From positions 32,130 through 96,129 of the forward strand of contig NZ_VIGW01000012.1 of assembly GCF_007858435.1 (NCBI RefSeq): a stretch of DNA of 64,000 nt. The letters are read 5' to 3'. Each line of letters begins with the position of its first letter. The stretch's first letter is position 1. Under the pieces are notes generated by a model. The model was not told where the DNA came from. It searched no databases and saw only the letters and a program-made list of their open reading frames with translations. The DNA is from Tsukamurella asaccharolytica. GTDB taxonomy: Bacteria; Actinomycetota; Actinomycetes; Mycobacteriales; Mycobacteriaceae. The position numbers and the translations under genes were made by a program. Positions 1 through 8,975 of the stretch are shown here, piece by piece.

Positions 1-282
1 GCCCGGGTCGTCGGCATCTCCCCCGTGATCGGCGGAGCACCGCTGCGCGGCATGGCGGACCGCTGCCTGGAGGTGCTCGGCATCGAGACCAGCGCGCAGG
101 CGATCGGCGCGCACTTCGGCGCCCGCAGCGGCAACGGCATCCTCGACGGCTGGCTCGTCGCGGAGGAGGACGCGGGCGTCGCGATCGACGGCCTAGCCGT
201 CGCCGCGGTGCCGCTGCTCATGAGCTCGCCGCGGGCCACCGCGGCGATGATCGACGCGGCCCTCGAGCTGGTGGGCCTGTGA
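1..282 (+). CDS. fbiA: 2-phospho-L-lactate (PEP) transferase FbiA/CofD, C-terminal part
   Basis: The reading frame is open from the first base and ends in TGA at 280-282, so only about 93 C-terminal residues are present. They match the end of CofD/FbiA: a [10 protein letters not shown] segment followed by the conserved tail with L-L-M-S-S-P. The family transfers the phospholactate/phosphoenolpyruvate moiety from its GDP-activated form to the deazaflavin FO, giving (dehydro)F420-0 in the cytosol. The stop overlaps the GTG start of fbiB in a GTGA junction, the usual fbiA-fbiB coupling, which supports the call although the substrate-binding N-terminal part is outside the window. Confidence 0.9.
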   Translation, partial: ARVVGISPVIGGAPLRGMADRCLEVLGIETSAQAIGAHFGARSGNGILDGWLVAEEDAGVAIDGLAVAAVPLLMSSPRATAAMIDAALELVGL

Positions 283-1700
283 GTACGCCGGCGCACGGCG
301 ACGCGGACGATCCCGGCATCGTCGGCCCGGAGCGGTCCGCGCCGCGCCCCGACCGCGACCACGGCGCCGCGTCGCTCGAGATCCTCCCCGTGGTCGGCGT
401 CCCCGAGGTGTTGCCGGGCGACGACGTGGCCGCGCTCCTCGCCGCCGCCGCACCCTGGCTCGCGGACGGCGACGTCGTCGTCATCACCTCGAAGGTCTTC
501 TCCAAGGCGGAGGGCCGGGTGCTCGACGCACCGACGGACCCCGAGGAGCGGGACGCCTTCCGACGCCGGCTCATCGCCGAGGAGTCGGTGCGCGTGCTGG
601 CGACCAAGGGCCGCACCTGGATCACCGAGAATCCCCTGGGCATCGTGCAGGCCGCGTCCGGCGTGGACGCGTCGAACGTCGCCTCGGACACCGTCGCCCT
701 GCTGCCCCGGGATCCCGACGGCAGCGCCGCCGCCGTGCGCTCCGGGCTGCGCGAGCGCCTCGGCGTGGACGTCGCGGTGCTGGTCACCGACACCATGGGC
801 CGCGCGTGGCGGAACGGTCAGACGGACGCGGCGATCGGCGCCGCCGGCATGCAGGTGCTGCACGGCTACGCGGGCGCGGTCGACGCCTACGGCAACGACC
901 TGGTGGTCACCGAGATCGCCGTCGCCGATGAACTCGCCGCCGCCGCCGACCTGGTGAAGGGCAAGCTGGGCGGTGTTCCCGCCGCGGTGGTGCGCGGCTT
1001 CACCGTGCGCGCGCCCGAGGCGGGGTCGCCGCTCGCGACGGCCCGCGGCCTGGTGCGCCCGGGCGAGGACGACCTGTTCCACACCGGTGTCGAGCTCGCC
1101 CGCCGGCAGGCGCTCCTCGTGCGGCGATCGGTGCGCGCCTTCGCCGACGAGCCGGTGCCCGCCGACGACGTCCGTGACGCCGTCGCGGAGGCCCTGACGG
1201 CCCCAGCACCGCACCACACGCACCCCGTGCGGTTCGTGTGGGTCCGGGACGCGGAGCGGCGTACGGCATTGCTGGACGCCATGAAGGAGCAGTGGGCGCA
1301 GGACCTCTCCGGCGACGGGCGCACGCCCGAGTCCATCGCCAAGCGGGTGCGCCGCGGCCAACTGCTCTACGACGCCCCCGAGCTGATCCTCCCGTTCATG
1401 GTCCCCGACGGCGCCCACGACTACCCGGACGCCCGGCGGACCGCCGCCGAGGAGACGATGTTCACCGTGGCCGTCGGGGCAGCGGTGCAGTCGCTGCTGG
1501 TGGCGCTGGCCGTGCGCGGGATCGGCAGTTGCTGGGTGGGATCGACGATCTTCGCGGCCGAGAACGTGCGCGAGGCGCTGGGCCTCCCCGACGACTACCG
1601 CCCCGCGGGCGCGATCGCCGTCGGCTACCCGGCGGACCCGGGCGCGCTGTCCGCACCCCGGCCACCGCTCCCGCCGGGCGACATGCTGATCGAAAGGTAG
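279..1700 (+). CDS. fbiB: Bifunctional F420:gamma-L-glutamate ligase / dehydro-F420 reductase FbiB
   Basis: This 473-residue protein has the two-domain layout of FbiB. The N-terminal CofE-like glutamate ligase covers about residues 28-270, with T-S-K-V-F-S-K, a [14 protein letters not shown] motif and [10 protein letters not shown]-terminal nitroreductase-fold FMN domain (about 280-470) contains R-R-S-V-R-A-F and [10 protein letters not shown]. The family adds gamma-linked glutamates to F420-0, and the C-terminal domain reduces dehydro-F420. Length is slightly above the M. tuberculosis protein because of an Asp/Arg-rich N-terminal stretch of about 25 residues. The GTG start overlaps the fbiA stop, indicating translational coupling. 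Confidence 0.95.
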   Translation: MSTPAHGDADDPGIVGPERSAPRPDRDHGAASLEILPVVGVPEVLPGDDVAALLAAAAPWLADGDVVVITSKVFSKAEGRVLDAPTDPEERDAFRRRLIAEESVRVLATKGRTWITENPLGIVQAASGVDASNVASDTVALLPRDPDGSAAAVRSGLRERLGVDVAVLVTDTMGRAWRNGQTDAAIGAAGMQVLHGYAGAVDAYGNDLVVTEIAVADELAAAADLVKGKLGGVPAAVVRGFTVRAPEAGSPLATARGLVRPGEDDLFHTGVELARRQALLVRRSVRAFADEPVPADDVRDAVAEALTAPAPHHTHPVRFVWVRDAERRTALLDAMKEQWAQDLSGDGRTPESIAKRVRRGQLLYDAPELILPFMVPDGAHDYPDARRTAAEETMFTVAVGAAVQSLLVALAVRGIGSCWVGSTIFAAENVREALGLPDDYRPAGAIAVGYPADPGALSAPRPPLPPGDMLIER

Positions 1701-1707
1701 CCCGCGC

Positions 1708-2265
1708 ATGACTTTCTCCTCCCTGCACGCCTCCGCCGTCGACGTGCTCGCGCGGTTCGACGCCCGCACCGACGCCGACGACGCCCTGCGCCACACCGTG
1801 CTCGCCTTCCTCGACGCCCAACCCGACGCCTGCGCCCGCTCCAACGTGCCGGGCCACATCACGGCGTCGGTGGTGATCCTCAACGAAGCCCGCACCCACG
1901 TGGTCCTCACCCACCACCCGCGGGTCGGCGAGTGGCTGCAGCTGGGCGGGCACTGCGAGGGCACCGATGCGACGGTGGCCGCCGCCGCGCTCCGCGAAGG
2001 GCACGAGGAGTCCGGGCTGGCCGACCTCGTCCTCGACGCGGACCTGCTCACGCTGCATACGCACCCCATCCGGTGCTCCCTCGGCGTCGCGACGCGCCAC
2101 CTGGACCTCCGCTTCCGCGCCTTCGCCGTGGGCGCCGGCACGCCGGAGCTCGCGATCAGCGACGAGTCGAACGACCTCCGCTGGTGGCCCGTCGACGCGC
2201 TCCCCGAGTCCGCCGAGCACACCACCGTGGCCCACCAGGTGCGCGCCGCCCTCGCCCGGGATTGA
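1708..2265 (+). CDS. NUDIX hydrolase
   Basis: A 185-residue protein starting at ATG eight bases after the fbiB stop, preceded by an AAAGG-like ribosome site. It carries a NUDIX box around residues 80-103 (G-G-H-C-E-G-T-D, then R-E-G-H-E-E-S-G-L). The catalytic R-E-x-x-E-E core is intact, while the upstream acidic position is shifted as in many GGHCE-type NUDIX proteins. The family hydrolyses nucleoside diphosphates linked to another group; the substrate cannot be read from sequence. Close coupling to fbiAB suggests co-transcription, but a role in F420 synthesis is only an inference from position. Confidence 0.85.
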   Translation: MTFSSLHASAVDVLARFDARTDADDALRHTVLAFLDAQPDACARSNVPGHITASVVILNEARTHVVLTHHPRVGEWLQLGGHCEGTDATVAAAALREGHEESGLADLVLDADLLTLHTHPIRCSLGVATRHLDLRFRAFAVGAGTPELAISDESNDLRWWPVDALPESAEHTTVAHQVRAALARD

Positions 2266-2308
2266 TCCTCGCCCCTGCCCATCCACGACGGCCGCGCCCC
2301 ACGGCCCA

Positions 2309-3772
2309 TCACGACGCCTCTCCGATCCGTGCGGCCCGCAACCTCGCGAGCGCCTCGTCTCTCCGCTCGCGCCATCGACGCAGGGCCTCCTCGTAGAGCT
2401 CGTCGGGGTGGTGGGCGTGGTTCACCCGAGCGGGCCCGTCACCACGCCGCCAGACGGTGCGCCCCGCGTACCGGCTCCCCGGAGGCGCGGCGATCGTCTC
2501 CCAACCCGCCTCCGCGCCCGGCGGTCCGACACTGTGGTGGTCGCCGCTGCAGGCGAGCGTGAGGTTGTCGATGTCGGTGGCTCCGCCGCCTGCCCATTCG
2601 TCGCGGTGGTGCACCTCGCAGTAGGCCGGAGCGCTGTCGCATCCCGGTGCGGTGCAACCTCGTTCGGCGCCGACCAGAGCAAGCCGCTGGTCCGCCGTTG
2701 CGAGCCGCCGGGATCGTCCGAGCCACAGGGGCCGCGAGTGCGCGTCCAACAGGAGGACGTAGTACGGGTGCGTTCGCAGGATCTCCACGGCGTCCGCCAC
2801 GGAGACCGACCCGCCCGTCGCGGTCGTCGCGACCCCGACCTCTGCCTCGACCTGCTCCAGGGTCATCGTCACGATCGGGACAGCAGGGAGACCGCGGTGC
2901 GCGCCCGTGAGTCCCGCATCCAGCACGCTCGCGAGGGCAGTGCACAGCGCGTCGTGCCGCCGCTGCGACGCCGATCGGTCGTCCCGTTCGGCCGCCGCGG
3001 CCATCGCTGCGGCGTCACCGCCCTCACCCAGGAGCCGATCGTCGCCGTCCGCCGGGTTGTTGATTCCGGGGCGCGCCCACTTCGCGAAGACCGCGTCGAG
3101 CATGGCGCGCACGGGCGCGGTGACGACGCCGCCGATCTCGCTGGTGAGGTCGTCCGCGTTCTGCGGTCCGAGGTCGATGCCGCGCTGGGCGCGGGCCCGG
3201 CGATCGTCGGGCTCCTCGCCCTGCGCGTCGAGCAGGGACATGGCGTACCGCCCGGCCGCCCACAGCGCGTGCGGCTGCTCATCGAGCGCGGCGTCCGCGA
3301 GGATCGACTCCATCAGCGACAGCACCTCGGCGTCGGCACCCGCGCGCGCCGCCTTCGAGAGCACCTTCTCGATCTCGGCCAGCTGCCCCTCGGACACCGC
3401 GCCCGCACGCTGATGCTCGGCGAGCAGCGGGTACCGCGGCTCGCTGACGGCGCCGCTGAGCTGCTGCCGCGCCGCCCGGTTCTGCACACCACGCACCCGC
3501 GCCGCCGCCTCGCCGCCGGTGAGCCGGTAGCGACGCTGGAGCAGCACCTTGAGGTTGGCGTATCCGCACCGCCCCGGCACTCCCGCGGCGTTCGCCGCCG
3601 CGGCGACCGCGACCTGCACCGCGGAGAGCCTCCGCGCGACGGTCTCGATCCGCCCCAACGCGTCGGTCAGCTCCGCCGGCCCGAGCCGCGCCGGGTCCTC
3701 GGCGAGCACGCGTGCGACCGCGTGTTCGAGTTCCCCCACCGCCTCGCCGTACCCGCCAATAGTGCTGTTCAT
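2309..3772 (-). CDS. DUF222 / HNH endonuclease domain protein (13E12 repeat family)
   Basis: A 487-residue protein with an N-terminal DUF222 region (about residues 10-330) and a C-terminal HNH module near 385-435. The module has two Cys ligands (G-C-T-A-P-G-C), the catalytic H-H pair in C-E-V-H-H-R-D-E-W, a D-N-L-T-L-A-C segment and a final C-x4-H-H. This is the layout of the 13E12 family, multi-copy in mycolata and probably linked to mobile DNA or DNA repair; no cellular function is established. The ATG at 3772 sits behind a strong GGGGAGGTGA ribosome site. It is convergent with the NUDIX gene. No frameshift or missing ligand is visible, so it looks intact. Confidence 0.88.
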   Translation of the reverse strand: MNSTIGGYGEAVGELEHAVARVLAEDPARLGPAELTDALGRIETVARRLSAVQVAVAAAANAAGVPGRCGYANLKVLLQRRYRLTGGEAAARVRGVQNRAARQQLSGAVSEPRYPLLAEHQRAGAVSEGQLAEIEKVLSKAARAGADAEVLSLMESILADAALDEQPHALWAAGRYAMSLLDAQGEEPDDRRARAQRGIDLGPQNADDLTSEIGGVVTAPVRAMLDAVFAKWARPGINNPADGDDRLLGEGGDAAAMAAAAERDDRSASQRRHDALCTALASVLDAGLTGAHRGLPAVPIVTMTLEQVEAEVGVATTATGGSVSVADAVEILRTHPYYVLLLDAHSRPLWLGRSRRLATADQRLALVGAERGCTAPGCDSAPAYCEVHHRDEWAGGGATDIDNLTLACSGDHHSVGPPGAEAGWETIAAPPGSRYAGRTVWRRGDGPARVNHAHHPDELYEEALRRWRERRDEALARLRAARIGEAS

Positions 3773-4010
3773 CCATCACTCACCTCCCCAGGTGGACGAC
3801 TCCCATCCTATCCTCGAAATTCGCTCACAAGGTCACAATCACATAACTTTCGAACATTGATCGAACACGTCTCGCCACGAACCATCACCCGCGCCTTTTC
3901 TGAGAGGTATTGCGTCGACATCTATCGATCCGTACGCTCCGAACAATCCGTCCGGCGCACCGTCGGACTGCGCGGGCCCGCCCGCGCCGACCACGACGAG
4001 GTGGCACACG

Positions 4011-4820
4011 ATGTTGGCGTACGAACGATTCGGATCGGGCGAGCCGCTGGTCCTGGTACACGGGATCGCACACCGCCGTCAGGCCTGGTACCCCGTGGCC
4101 GAACGGCTCGCGCAGCACCGCGAGGTCATCCTCCTCGACCTTCCCGGTCACGGCGAGTCCCCCGCGCTCGACCTCGCGGGACGGACGGTCCCGGAGGCCC
4201 TGCAGCAGCACCTGGAGGAGCTGTTCGACGAGTTGGGGCTGGTCCGGCCGCACATCGCCGGAAACTCCCTGGGCGGACGCATCGCGCTCGAGGCGGCGGC
4301 CAGCGGCATCGTCAGCAGCGCGACAGGACTCTCCCCCGCCGGCTTCTGGCACGACGACAGGGACTTCCTGCTGATCCGCGCTCACTTCACCGCACTGATC
4401 GCCGCGGGCCGGCTGGCGGCACCGCTCGCGCCGCTACTCACGCGCAACGGCATCGGCCGGCGCCTGATGCTCGCGTCACTGATGACGCACGGCGAGCGCC
4501 TCGCCGCCGACCGCGTGCTCGGTGACCTCCGGAACATGGTCGAGGCGCGGCACGCCCTCCGCGACATCATCGGCGTCGCGTTCCCGTTCGAGGCCGAGAT
4601 CGCCGCCGACATCCCCGTCACCATCGCGTGGGGCACGCAGGACCGCGTCCTCTTCCCGTACCAGGCCCGGCGCGCGCGGCGCCTGCTGCCGCAGGCCGAG
4701 CACGTCTGGCTTCCCGGCAGCGGTCACGTCCCCATGTCCGACGATGCCGACGCCGTCGTCGACGTCATCCTGCGCGGCTCCTCGCACGGACTCCTCGCCC
4801 GCGCCGACGACGCGGCCTGA
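4011..4820 (+). CDS. Alpha/beta-fold hydrolase
   Basis: A 269-residue alpha/beta hydrolase. Visible features are an oxyanion-hole H-G-I-A-H near residue 19, the nucleophile elbow G-N-S-L-G-G (Ser around 85), an acid in W-G-T-Q-D-R-V near 208 and the catalytic His in G-S-G-H-V-P near 237. The family includes esterases, lipases and C-C hydrolases; the substrate is not evident. The start at 4011 follows a GAGGTGG site seven bases upstream. The preceding 238-bp gap (3773-4010) is relatively AT-rich and contains the promoter region shared with the divergent DUF222-HNH gene. It is convergent with glgC. Confidence 0.85.
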   Translation: MLAYERFGSGEPLVLVHGIAHRRQAWYPVAERLAQHREVILLDLPGHGESPALDLAGRTVPEALQQHLEELFDELGLVRPHIAGNSLGGRIALEAAASGIVSSATGLSPAGFWHDDRDFLLIRAHFTALIAAGRLAAPLAPLLTRNGIGRRLMLASLMTHGERLAADRVLGDLRNMVEARHALRDIIGVAFPFEAEIAADIPVTIAWGTQDRVLFPYQARRARRLLPQAEHVWLPGSGHVPMSDDADAVVDVILRGSSHGLLARADDAA

Positions 4821-4850
4821 CGACCGTTCGGAGTCCCCGCCCCGAGCGCC

Positions 4851-6068
4851 TCAGCCGATCCGGATGCCCTTGCCGACGGTGACGACACCACCGGCGGAGA
4901 CGTTGAGCCGTTCGCGCTCGCGGTCGAGGTTCACGCCCAGGATCTCTCCGCGCCCCACCACGACGTTCTTGTCCAGGATCGCGCGACGCACCACGGCGCC
5001 CGGTTCGATCCTCACGCCGGGCATGAGCACGGAGCCCTCGACCGTCGCGCCGTCGCCGATGGTGACGTTGGCGCCGATGACGGAGTTGCGCACGGTCGCG
5101 CCGGAGATGATGCTGCCGGCGCCCACCATGGACTCCTGCGCGAGTCCGCCGCGCGCGAACTTCGCCGGGGGCAGGTTCTCGTTCTCGCAGCGGATGGGCC
5201 ACTGGCGGTTGTAGAGGTTGAAGATCGGGTGCACCGAGACGAGGTCCATGTGGGCGTCGTAGAAGGCGTCGATGGTGCCCACGTCGCGCCAGTAGCCGGC
5301 ATCGCGCTCGGTGGCGCCGGGCACCTCGTTGTCACTGAAGTCGTAGACGGCGGCCTCGCCCCGGGCCACGAACGCGGGGATGATGTCGCCGCCCATGTCG
5401 TGATCCGAGTCCGGGTTCTCGGCGTCGGCGATGATCGCCTCGACGAGGGCCTGTCTGCTGAAGACGTAGTTGCCCATCGACGCGAAGGCGACCTCGGGGT
5501 CGTCGGGGGTGCCGGGCGGGTCCGCCGGCTTCTCCAGGAACTGCGTGATGCGGCCGGACTCGTCGGACTCGATGCAGCCGAAGGCCTTCGCCTCGGCGCG
5601 CGGCACGCGGATGCCCGCGACGGTGACGCCCGCGCCGGACTCGATGTGCGCCTGCACCATCTGCGACGGGTCCATGCGGTACACGTGGTCCGCGCCGAAG
5701 ACCACGATGTGGTCGGGATCGTCGTCGGTGATGAGGTTCATCGACTGGAAGATCGCGTCCGCACTCCCCGTGAACCAGCGCTTGCCCACCCGCTGCTGCG
5801 CCGGCACGGGGGTGATGTACTCGCCGCGGAAGCCGAACATGCGCCACGTCTGGCTGATGTGCCGGTCCAGCGAGTGCGACTTGTACTGGGTGAGCACGCA
5901 CAATCGTTGATACCCGGCGTTCACCAGGTTCGACAGCACGAAGTCGATGAGTCGGTACGACCCGCCGAAGGGCACCGCGGGCTTCGCGCGATCCGCGGTC
6001 AGCGGATACAGGCGCTTGCCCTCGCCGCCGGCGAGGACGATTCCCAGGACTCGAGGCTGGTTGCTCAC
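4851..6068 (-). CDS. glgC: Glucose-1-phosphate adenylyltransferase GlgC
   Basis: A 405-residue ADP-glucose pyrophosphorylase. The N-terminal nucleotidyltransferase domain begins with [16 protein letters not shown] (residues 9-24) and includes [10 protein letters not shown] and F-L-E-K-P; a left-handed beta-helix follows from about residue 300 with hexapeptide-like repeats. It makes ADP-glucose from glucose-1-phosphate and ATP for glucan synthesis. The GTG start lies exactly six bases after TAGCGT (6075-6080 on the minus strand), so a leaderless transcript is likely. It is divergent from glgA, as in M. tuberculosis Rv1213/Rv1212c. Confidence 0.96.
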   Translation of the reverse strand: MSNQPRVLGIVLAGGEGKRLYPLTADRAKPAVPFGGSYRLIDFVLSNLVNAGYQRLCVLTQYKSHSLDRHISQTWRMFGFRGEYITPVPAQQRVGKRWFTGSADAIFQSMNLITDDDPDHIVVFGADHVYRMDPSQMVQAHIESGAGVTVAGIRVPRAEAKAFGCIESDESGRITQFLEKPADPPGTPDDPEVAFASMGNYVFSRQALVEAIIADAENPDSDHDMGGDIIPAFVARGEAAVYDFSDNEVPGATERDAGYWRDVGTIDAFYDAHMDLVSVHPIFNLYNRQWPIRCENENLPPAKFARGGLAQESMVGAGSIISGATVRNSVIGANVTIGDGATVEGSVLMPGVRIEPGAVVRRAILDKNVVVGRGEILGVNLDRERERLNVSAGGVVTVGKGIRIG

Positions 6069-6235
6069 GGGTCCACGCTAACCCCAATCCGGGCGCCCGT
6101 GCAGCGCTCTGCGCCAGTGCACGCCGATCCACCGCCATGCACAGGCGTCCGGGCGGAGAACCACAGGTGAACCGCACCGCTCGGGCTGCCTCGAACCTTC
6201 TGCGTGCAGCCCCGGCACGCTCTAGCGTGGTGGCC
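6069..6235. promoter_or_regulatory. Divergent glgC/glgA promoter region
   Basis: This 167-bp gap between glgC and glgA holds a TAGCGT hexamer for each gene: minus strand 6075-6080 (six bases before the glgC GTG) and plus strand 6223-6228 (seven bases before the glgA ATG). The identical hexamer and start-proximal placement suggest leaderless mRNAs and coordinated expression. The glgA hexamer lies in a small inverted repeat, CACGCT-ct-AGCGTG (6216-6229), a possible operator. No riboswitch or ribosome binding site is apparent. Confidence 0.5.
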
Positions 6236-7417
6236 ATGCGCGTAGCGATGATGACGAGGGAGTACCCGCCGGAGGTGTACGGCGGGGCGGGCGTCCACGT
6301 GACCGAGCTCGTCGCGCGCCTGCGCAGCCTGTGCGAGGTCGACGTGCACTGCATGGGCGCGCCCCGGCCGGACATGGACGGCGTCACCGTCTCCGGTCCG
6401 GATCCTGAGCTCGCCGGCGCGAACACCGCGCTCGAGATGTTCTCCACGGACCTGCGGATGGCGAACCTCGCCGCCGAGGCCGACGTGGTGCATAGCCACA
6501 CCTGGTACACGGGCCTCGCCGGGCACGTCGCCGCTCAGCTCTACGGCGTGCCGCACATCCTCACCGCGCACTCCCTCGAGCCGCATCGCCCGTGGAAGGC
6601 CGAGCAGTTGGGCGGTGGCTACCGGCTCTCGAGTTGGGCGGAGCGCAATGCCGTGGAGTACGCGGATGCCGTGATCGCCGTCAGCCGGGGCATGGCGAGC
6701 GACGTGCTCGACGCCTACCCGAACCTCGATCCAGCGCGGGTTCACGTGGTGCTCAACGGCATCGACTCCGAGGTCTGGCACCCGGCTCCCACCTTCGGCG
6801 AGGACTCGCCGCTCGTGGAGCGCCACATCGACCCGGATCGCCCGATCGTCGCCTTCGTCGGCCGGATCACCCGGCAGAAGGGCGTCAAACACCTCATCGC
6901 TGCCGCGCACCGGTTCGATCCGGACATCCAGCTCGTGCTGTGCGCCGGCGCCCCGGACACCCCCGAGATCGCCGCGGAGACGGCCGACGCCGTCGCCGCG
7001 CTGGCCGAGTCCCGGGACGGCGTGCACTGGGTGCAGGACATGCTGCCCACGCCGAAGGTCCGCGAGATCCTCAGCGCCGCGACGGTCTTCGTCTGCCCTT
7101 CGGTGTACGAGCCGCTCGGCATCGTCAACCTCGAGGCCATGGCGTGCGGCACCGCCGTCGTCGCCTCCGACGTCGGCGGCATCCCCGAGGTTGTCGTGGA
7201 CGGCGAGACCGGCACGCTGGTGCACTACGACGAGGCGCACACCGGCGCCTTCGAGGCGGGCCTCGCCGACGCCGTGAACGCCCTGTGCGCGGATCCGGCG
7301 CGCGCCGCCGCGTACGGCGCGGCCGGTCGCGCGCGGGCCGTCGCCGACTTCAGCTGGGCGTCCATCGCCGCGCAGACGCTGGACGTCTACCGGCACGCGA
7401 TCGCCGCGCGGGGCTGA
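6236..7417 (+). CDS. glgA: Glycogen synthase GlgA / alpha-maltose-1-phosphate synthase (GlgM type)
   Basis: A 393-residue GT4-type glycosyltransferase nearly collinear with M. tuberculosis Rv1212c. It starts M-R-V-A-M-M-T-R-E-Y-P-P-E-V-Y-G-G-A-G-V-H; the donor-binding domain has F-V-G-R-I-T-R-Q-K-G-V and the E-x7-E motif in P-S-V-Y-E-P-L-G-I-V-N-L-E-A. The mycobacterial enzyme uses ADP-glucose and glucose-1-phosphate to form alpha-maltose-1-phosphate for the GlgE pathway, so GlgM is an equally apt name. I chose the ATG at 6236 rather than an upstream in-frame start at 6137, because family alignment begins there and a -10-like TAGCGT ends seven bases before it. Confidence 0.95.
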   Translation: MRVAMMTREYPPEVYGGAGVHVTELVARLRSLCEVDVHCMGAPRPDMDGVTVSGPDPELAGANTALEMFSTDLRMANLAAEADVVHSHTWYTGLAGHVAAQLYGVPHILTAHSLEPHRPWKAEQLGGGYRLSSWAERNAVEYADAVIAVSRGMASDVLDAYPNLDPARVHVVLNGIDSEVWHPAPTFGEDSPLVERHIDPDRPIVAFVGRITRQKGVKHLIAAAHRFDPDIQLVLCAGAPDTPEIAAETADAVAALAESRDGVHWVQDMLPTPKVREILSAATVFVCPSVYEPLGIVNLEAMACGTAVVASDVGGIPEVVVDGETGTLVHYDEAHTGAFEAGLADAVNALCADPARAAAYGAAGRARAVADFSWASIAAQTLDVYRHAIAARG

Positions 7418-7430
7418 CCGGGCCCGGCCG

Positions 7431-8294
7431 CTACCGCGCCGCGTAGACGCTGACGGTCCCCGAGGCCGTCACCGCGGCGGTGCCGTCCGCGGTGAGGCGG
7501 GCGATCGCGGCGGCGCGTTCCTGCGGTGCGCCGTGGTGCGCGCTGGGCCCCATCGCGACGAGATCGGCGGCGGCCTCGGCGGTGAGGTCGATGACCCACT
7601 CGTGCCTCTCGCGGGAGACGAGCGAGAAGTCGTGCAGCGCACCGTCGAGCCTGGCGACCTTGCCCTCCTCGACGGAGATCATCCCGAGCGGTTCGACGAT
7701 CTCGCGCAGGTGCCGCGGCCCGGGCGTGAGCACCACCAGCCGGCCGCCGGGCGCGAGGACGCGGGCGAACTCGGCGGCGTTGCGGGGCGCGAAGACCGAG
7801 AGCACCGCGGCGACGGCACCGTCGGCGACCGGCAGCCTCGCCCAGCCGTTCGCGACGACGGCGCCGATCAACGGCCCCCGCCGGGCGGTGCGCCGGGCGG
7901 CGGGCTTCGAGAGGTCGAGCCCGATGCCGGTGCCGCCGAGCCCGTCCACGGCGCGGGCCGCGCAGGCGCGCGCGAGGTACTCGCCCTCCCCCGCGCCGCA
8001 GTCGAGGACGGTGCCCGGGGGCGCCCCGGCGGCGGCGGCGGCCACCGCGGCGTGGAATTCCTCGTAGTGGCCCGTTGCGAAGAACCGCTCCCGCGCAGCG
8101 ATCATCGCGGCGTCGTCCGCGATGAGGCCGCTCGCGTCGCCGGCGAGCAGCGACACGTAGCCCTGGCGGGCCACGTCGAAGGCGTGCCCGGCGGGGCACA
8201 GGAGCGTGCCGGCGTCGGCGTCGAATCCTCCGCCGCAGTGCGGACAGGCCAGCGCGGGCAGGACGGCGGTCAGGCCGGGCGGAACGTGCACCAT
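7431..8294 (-). CDS. RlmA/TlrB-type 23S rRNA (guanine-N1) methyltransferase
   Basis: A 287-residue protein with the RlmA architecture: an N-terminal zinc-binding module with C17, C20, C33 and H37 (C-P-H-C and C-P-A-G-H), then F-D-V-A-R-Q-G-Y-V-S-L-L, and a SAM-binding Rossmann motif L-D-C-G-A-G-E-G-E-Y near residue 100. The family methylates N1 of G745 or G748 in hairpin 35 of 23S rRNA; the G748 enzymes (TlrB/RlmAII) can confer macrolide resistance. Which guanine is used here cannot be decided. It is convergent with glgA and separated from DUF3117 by a hairpin. It is absent at this position in M. tuberculosis. Confidence 0.85.
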   Translation of the reverse strand: MVHVPPGLTAVLPALACPHCGGGFDADAGTLLCPAGHAFDVARQGYVSLLAGDASGLIADDAAMIAARERFFATGHYEEFHAAVAAAAAGAPPGTVLDCGAGEGEYLARACAARAVDGLGGTGIGLDLSKPAARRTARRGPLIGAVVANGWARLPVADGAVAAVLSVFAPRNAAEFARVLAPGGRLVVLTPGPRHLREIVEPLGMISVEEGKVARLDGALHDFSLVSRERHEWVIDLTAEAAADLVAMGPSAHHGAPQERAAAIARLTADGTAAVTASGTVSVYAAR

Positions 8295-8312
8295 GGGATC
8301 CCCTGGGAACGA

Positions 8313-8347
8313 GAAGATCCCGCACGGTCACACCGCGCGGGATCTTC
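8313..8347 (-). terminator. Rho-independent-like hairpin after DUF3117
   Basis: An 11-bp perfect inverted repeat, GAAGATCCCGC (8313-8323) with GCGGGATCTTC (8337-8347), lies between the DUF3117 stop and the methyltransferase start. In minus-strand orientation a short T-rich stretch follows the stem. It probably ends the DUF3117 transcript. Confidence 0.65.
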
Positions 8348-8368
8348 GAGGTAGAGCAGGACGACGGG

Positions 8369-8536
8369 CTACGACGTGACGCCGCGCAGCTCCTCGCCGA
8401 GCGCAGCGGCCTCGTCCGGCGTGAGCTCCACTACGAGGCGTCCACCACCCTCCAGGGGTACGCGCATCACGATCCCGCGCCCCTCCTTGGTCGCTTCCAA
8501 GGGGCCGTCCCCCGTACGTGGCTTCATAGCCGCCAT
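8369..8536 (-). CDS. DUF3117 conserved microprotein (Rv1211 type)
   Basis: A 55-residue protein beginning M-A-A-M-K-P-R-T-G-D-G-P-L-E-A-T-K-E-G-R and continuing G-I-V-M-R-V-P-L-E-G-G-G-R-L-V-V-E-L to a terminal stop at 8369. This is essentially the entire DUF3117 family consensus, found across actinobacteria. The M. tuberculosis counterpart Rv1211 sits next to glgA in the same way and has been described as calmodulin-like, but no function is secure. The start at 8536 follows an AAGGGAG ribosome site, with a TAGAAT -10 about 60 bp upstream. Confidence 0.93.
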   Translation of the reverse strand: MAAMKPRTGDGPLEATKEGRGIVMRVPLEGGGRLVVELTPDEAAALGEELRGVTS

Positions 8537-8596
8537 CCGTTGCTCCCTTCAGATCCTTCACCCACCCGAGCGCAGCCCGCAGCGGGTCCGCTCCAT

Positions 8597-8627
8597 ATTC
8601 TAGCCTGTGCGCTGCACCGATCGGTGC
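8597..8627 (-). promoter_or_regulatory. DUF3117 promoter with 14-bp palindrome
   Basis: On the minus strand a TAGAAT -10 element (8597-8602) lies downstream of the perfect palindrome GCACCGATCGGTGC (8614-8627), which covers the expected -35 position. The palindrome could be an operator or, read from the upstream DivIVA-domain gene, a short terminator stem. The regulator is unknown. Confidence 0.45.
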
Positions 8628-8647
8628 GGACCACTGGCAACGGGCAC

Positions 8648-8968
8648 CTAATCGGCCTCGCCGGTGAGCTCGGTCGTGGCCGACGCTGGGCCCCGTTCCG
8701 CGGCCAGGCGGGCGCGCAGGACGTCGATCTCCCGCGCCAGCCGTTCGAGGGCCCAGTCCACCTCGGCGGGCTTGTACCCTCGTACCACCTGTTGGAACCG
8801 GAGGGCGCGCACATCGGCGCCCGCGACGTCCTCGGCGGGCAGCACCGTCGGCGTGCCGCCGGTCTCCAGCGGCGGGGTGTCGTCGCCCCGTCCGAAGACC
8901 AACGCGGCCACGCCGTACAGCACGGCCGCGACGGCCAGCAGTCCCAGGGCGTACAACACGATCACCAT
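8648..8968 (-). CDS. Small membrane-anchored DivIVA-domain protein (Rv1209 type)
   Basis: A 106-residue protein with one N-terminal membrane segment (M-V-I-V-L-Y-A-L-G-L-L-A-V-A-A-V-L-Y-G-V), a linker, and a C-terminal DivIVA-like helix pair with F-Q-Q-V-V-R-G-Y-K-P-A-E-V-D and a short coiled coil (L-A-R-E-I-D-V-L-R-A-R-L-A). DivIVA-like domains recognise curved membrane or cell-division sites. An upstream GTG (9007) is in frame, but it would overlap the esterase gene by about 30 bases; the ATG at 8968 sits seven bases after that gene's stop and begins directly with the membrane helix, so I prefer it. M. tuberculosis has the equivalent gene next to gpgS. Confidence 0.8.
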   Translation of the reverse strand: MVIVLYALGLLAVAAVLYGVAALVFGRGDDTPPLETGGTPTVLPAEDVAGADVRALRFQQVVRGYKPAEVDWALERLAREIDVLRARLAAERGPASATTELTGEAD

Positions 8969-8975
8969 GGGGCCA

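Noticed and set aside
3850-3866. TCGAAC-N5-TCGAAC near the DUF222-HNH gene, resembling half of the mycobacterial SOS box
   Set aside because: The halves are direct, not inverted, repeats and the second does not match GTTCGA, so a LexA site is not supported even though some 13E12 genes are SOS-regulated.
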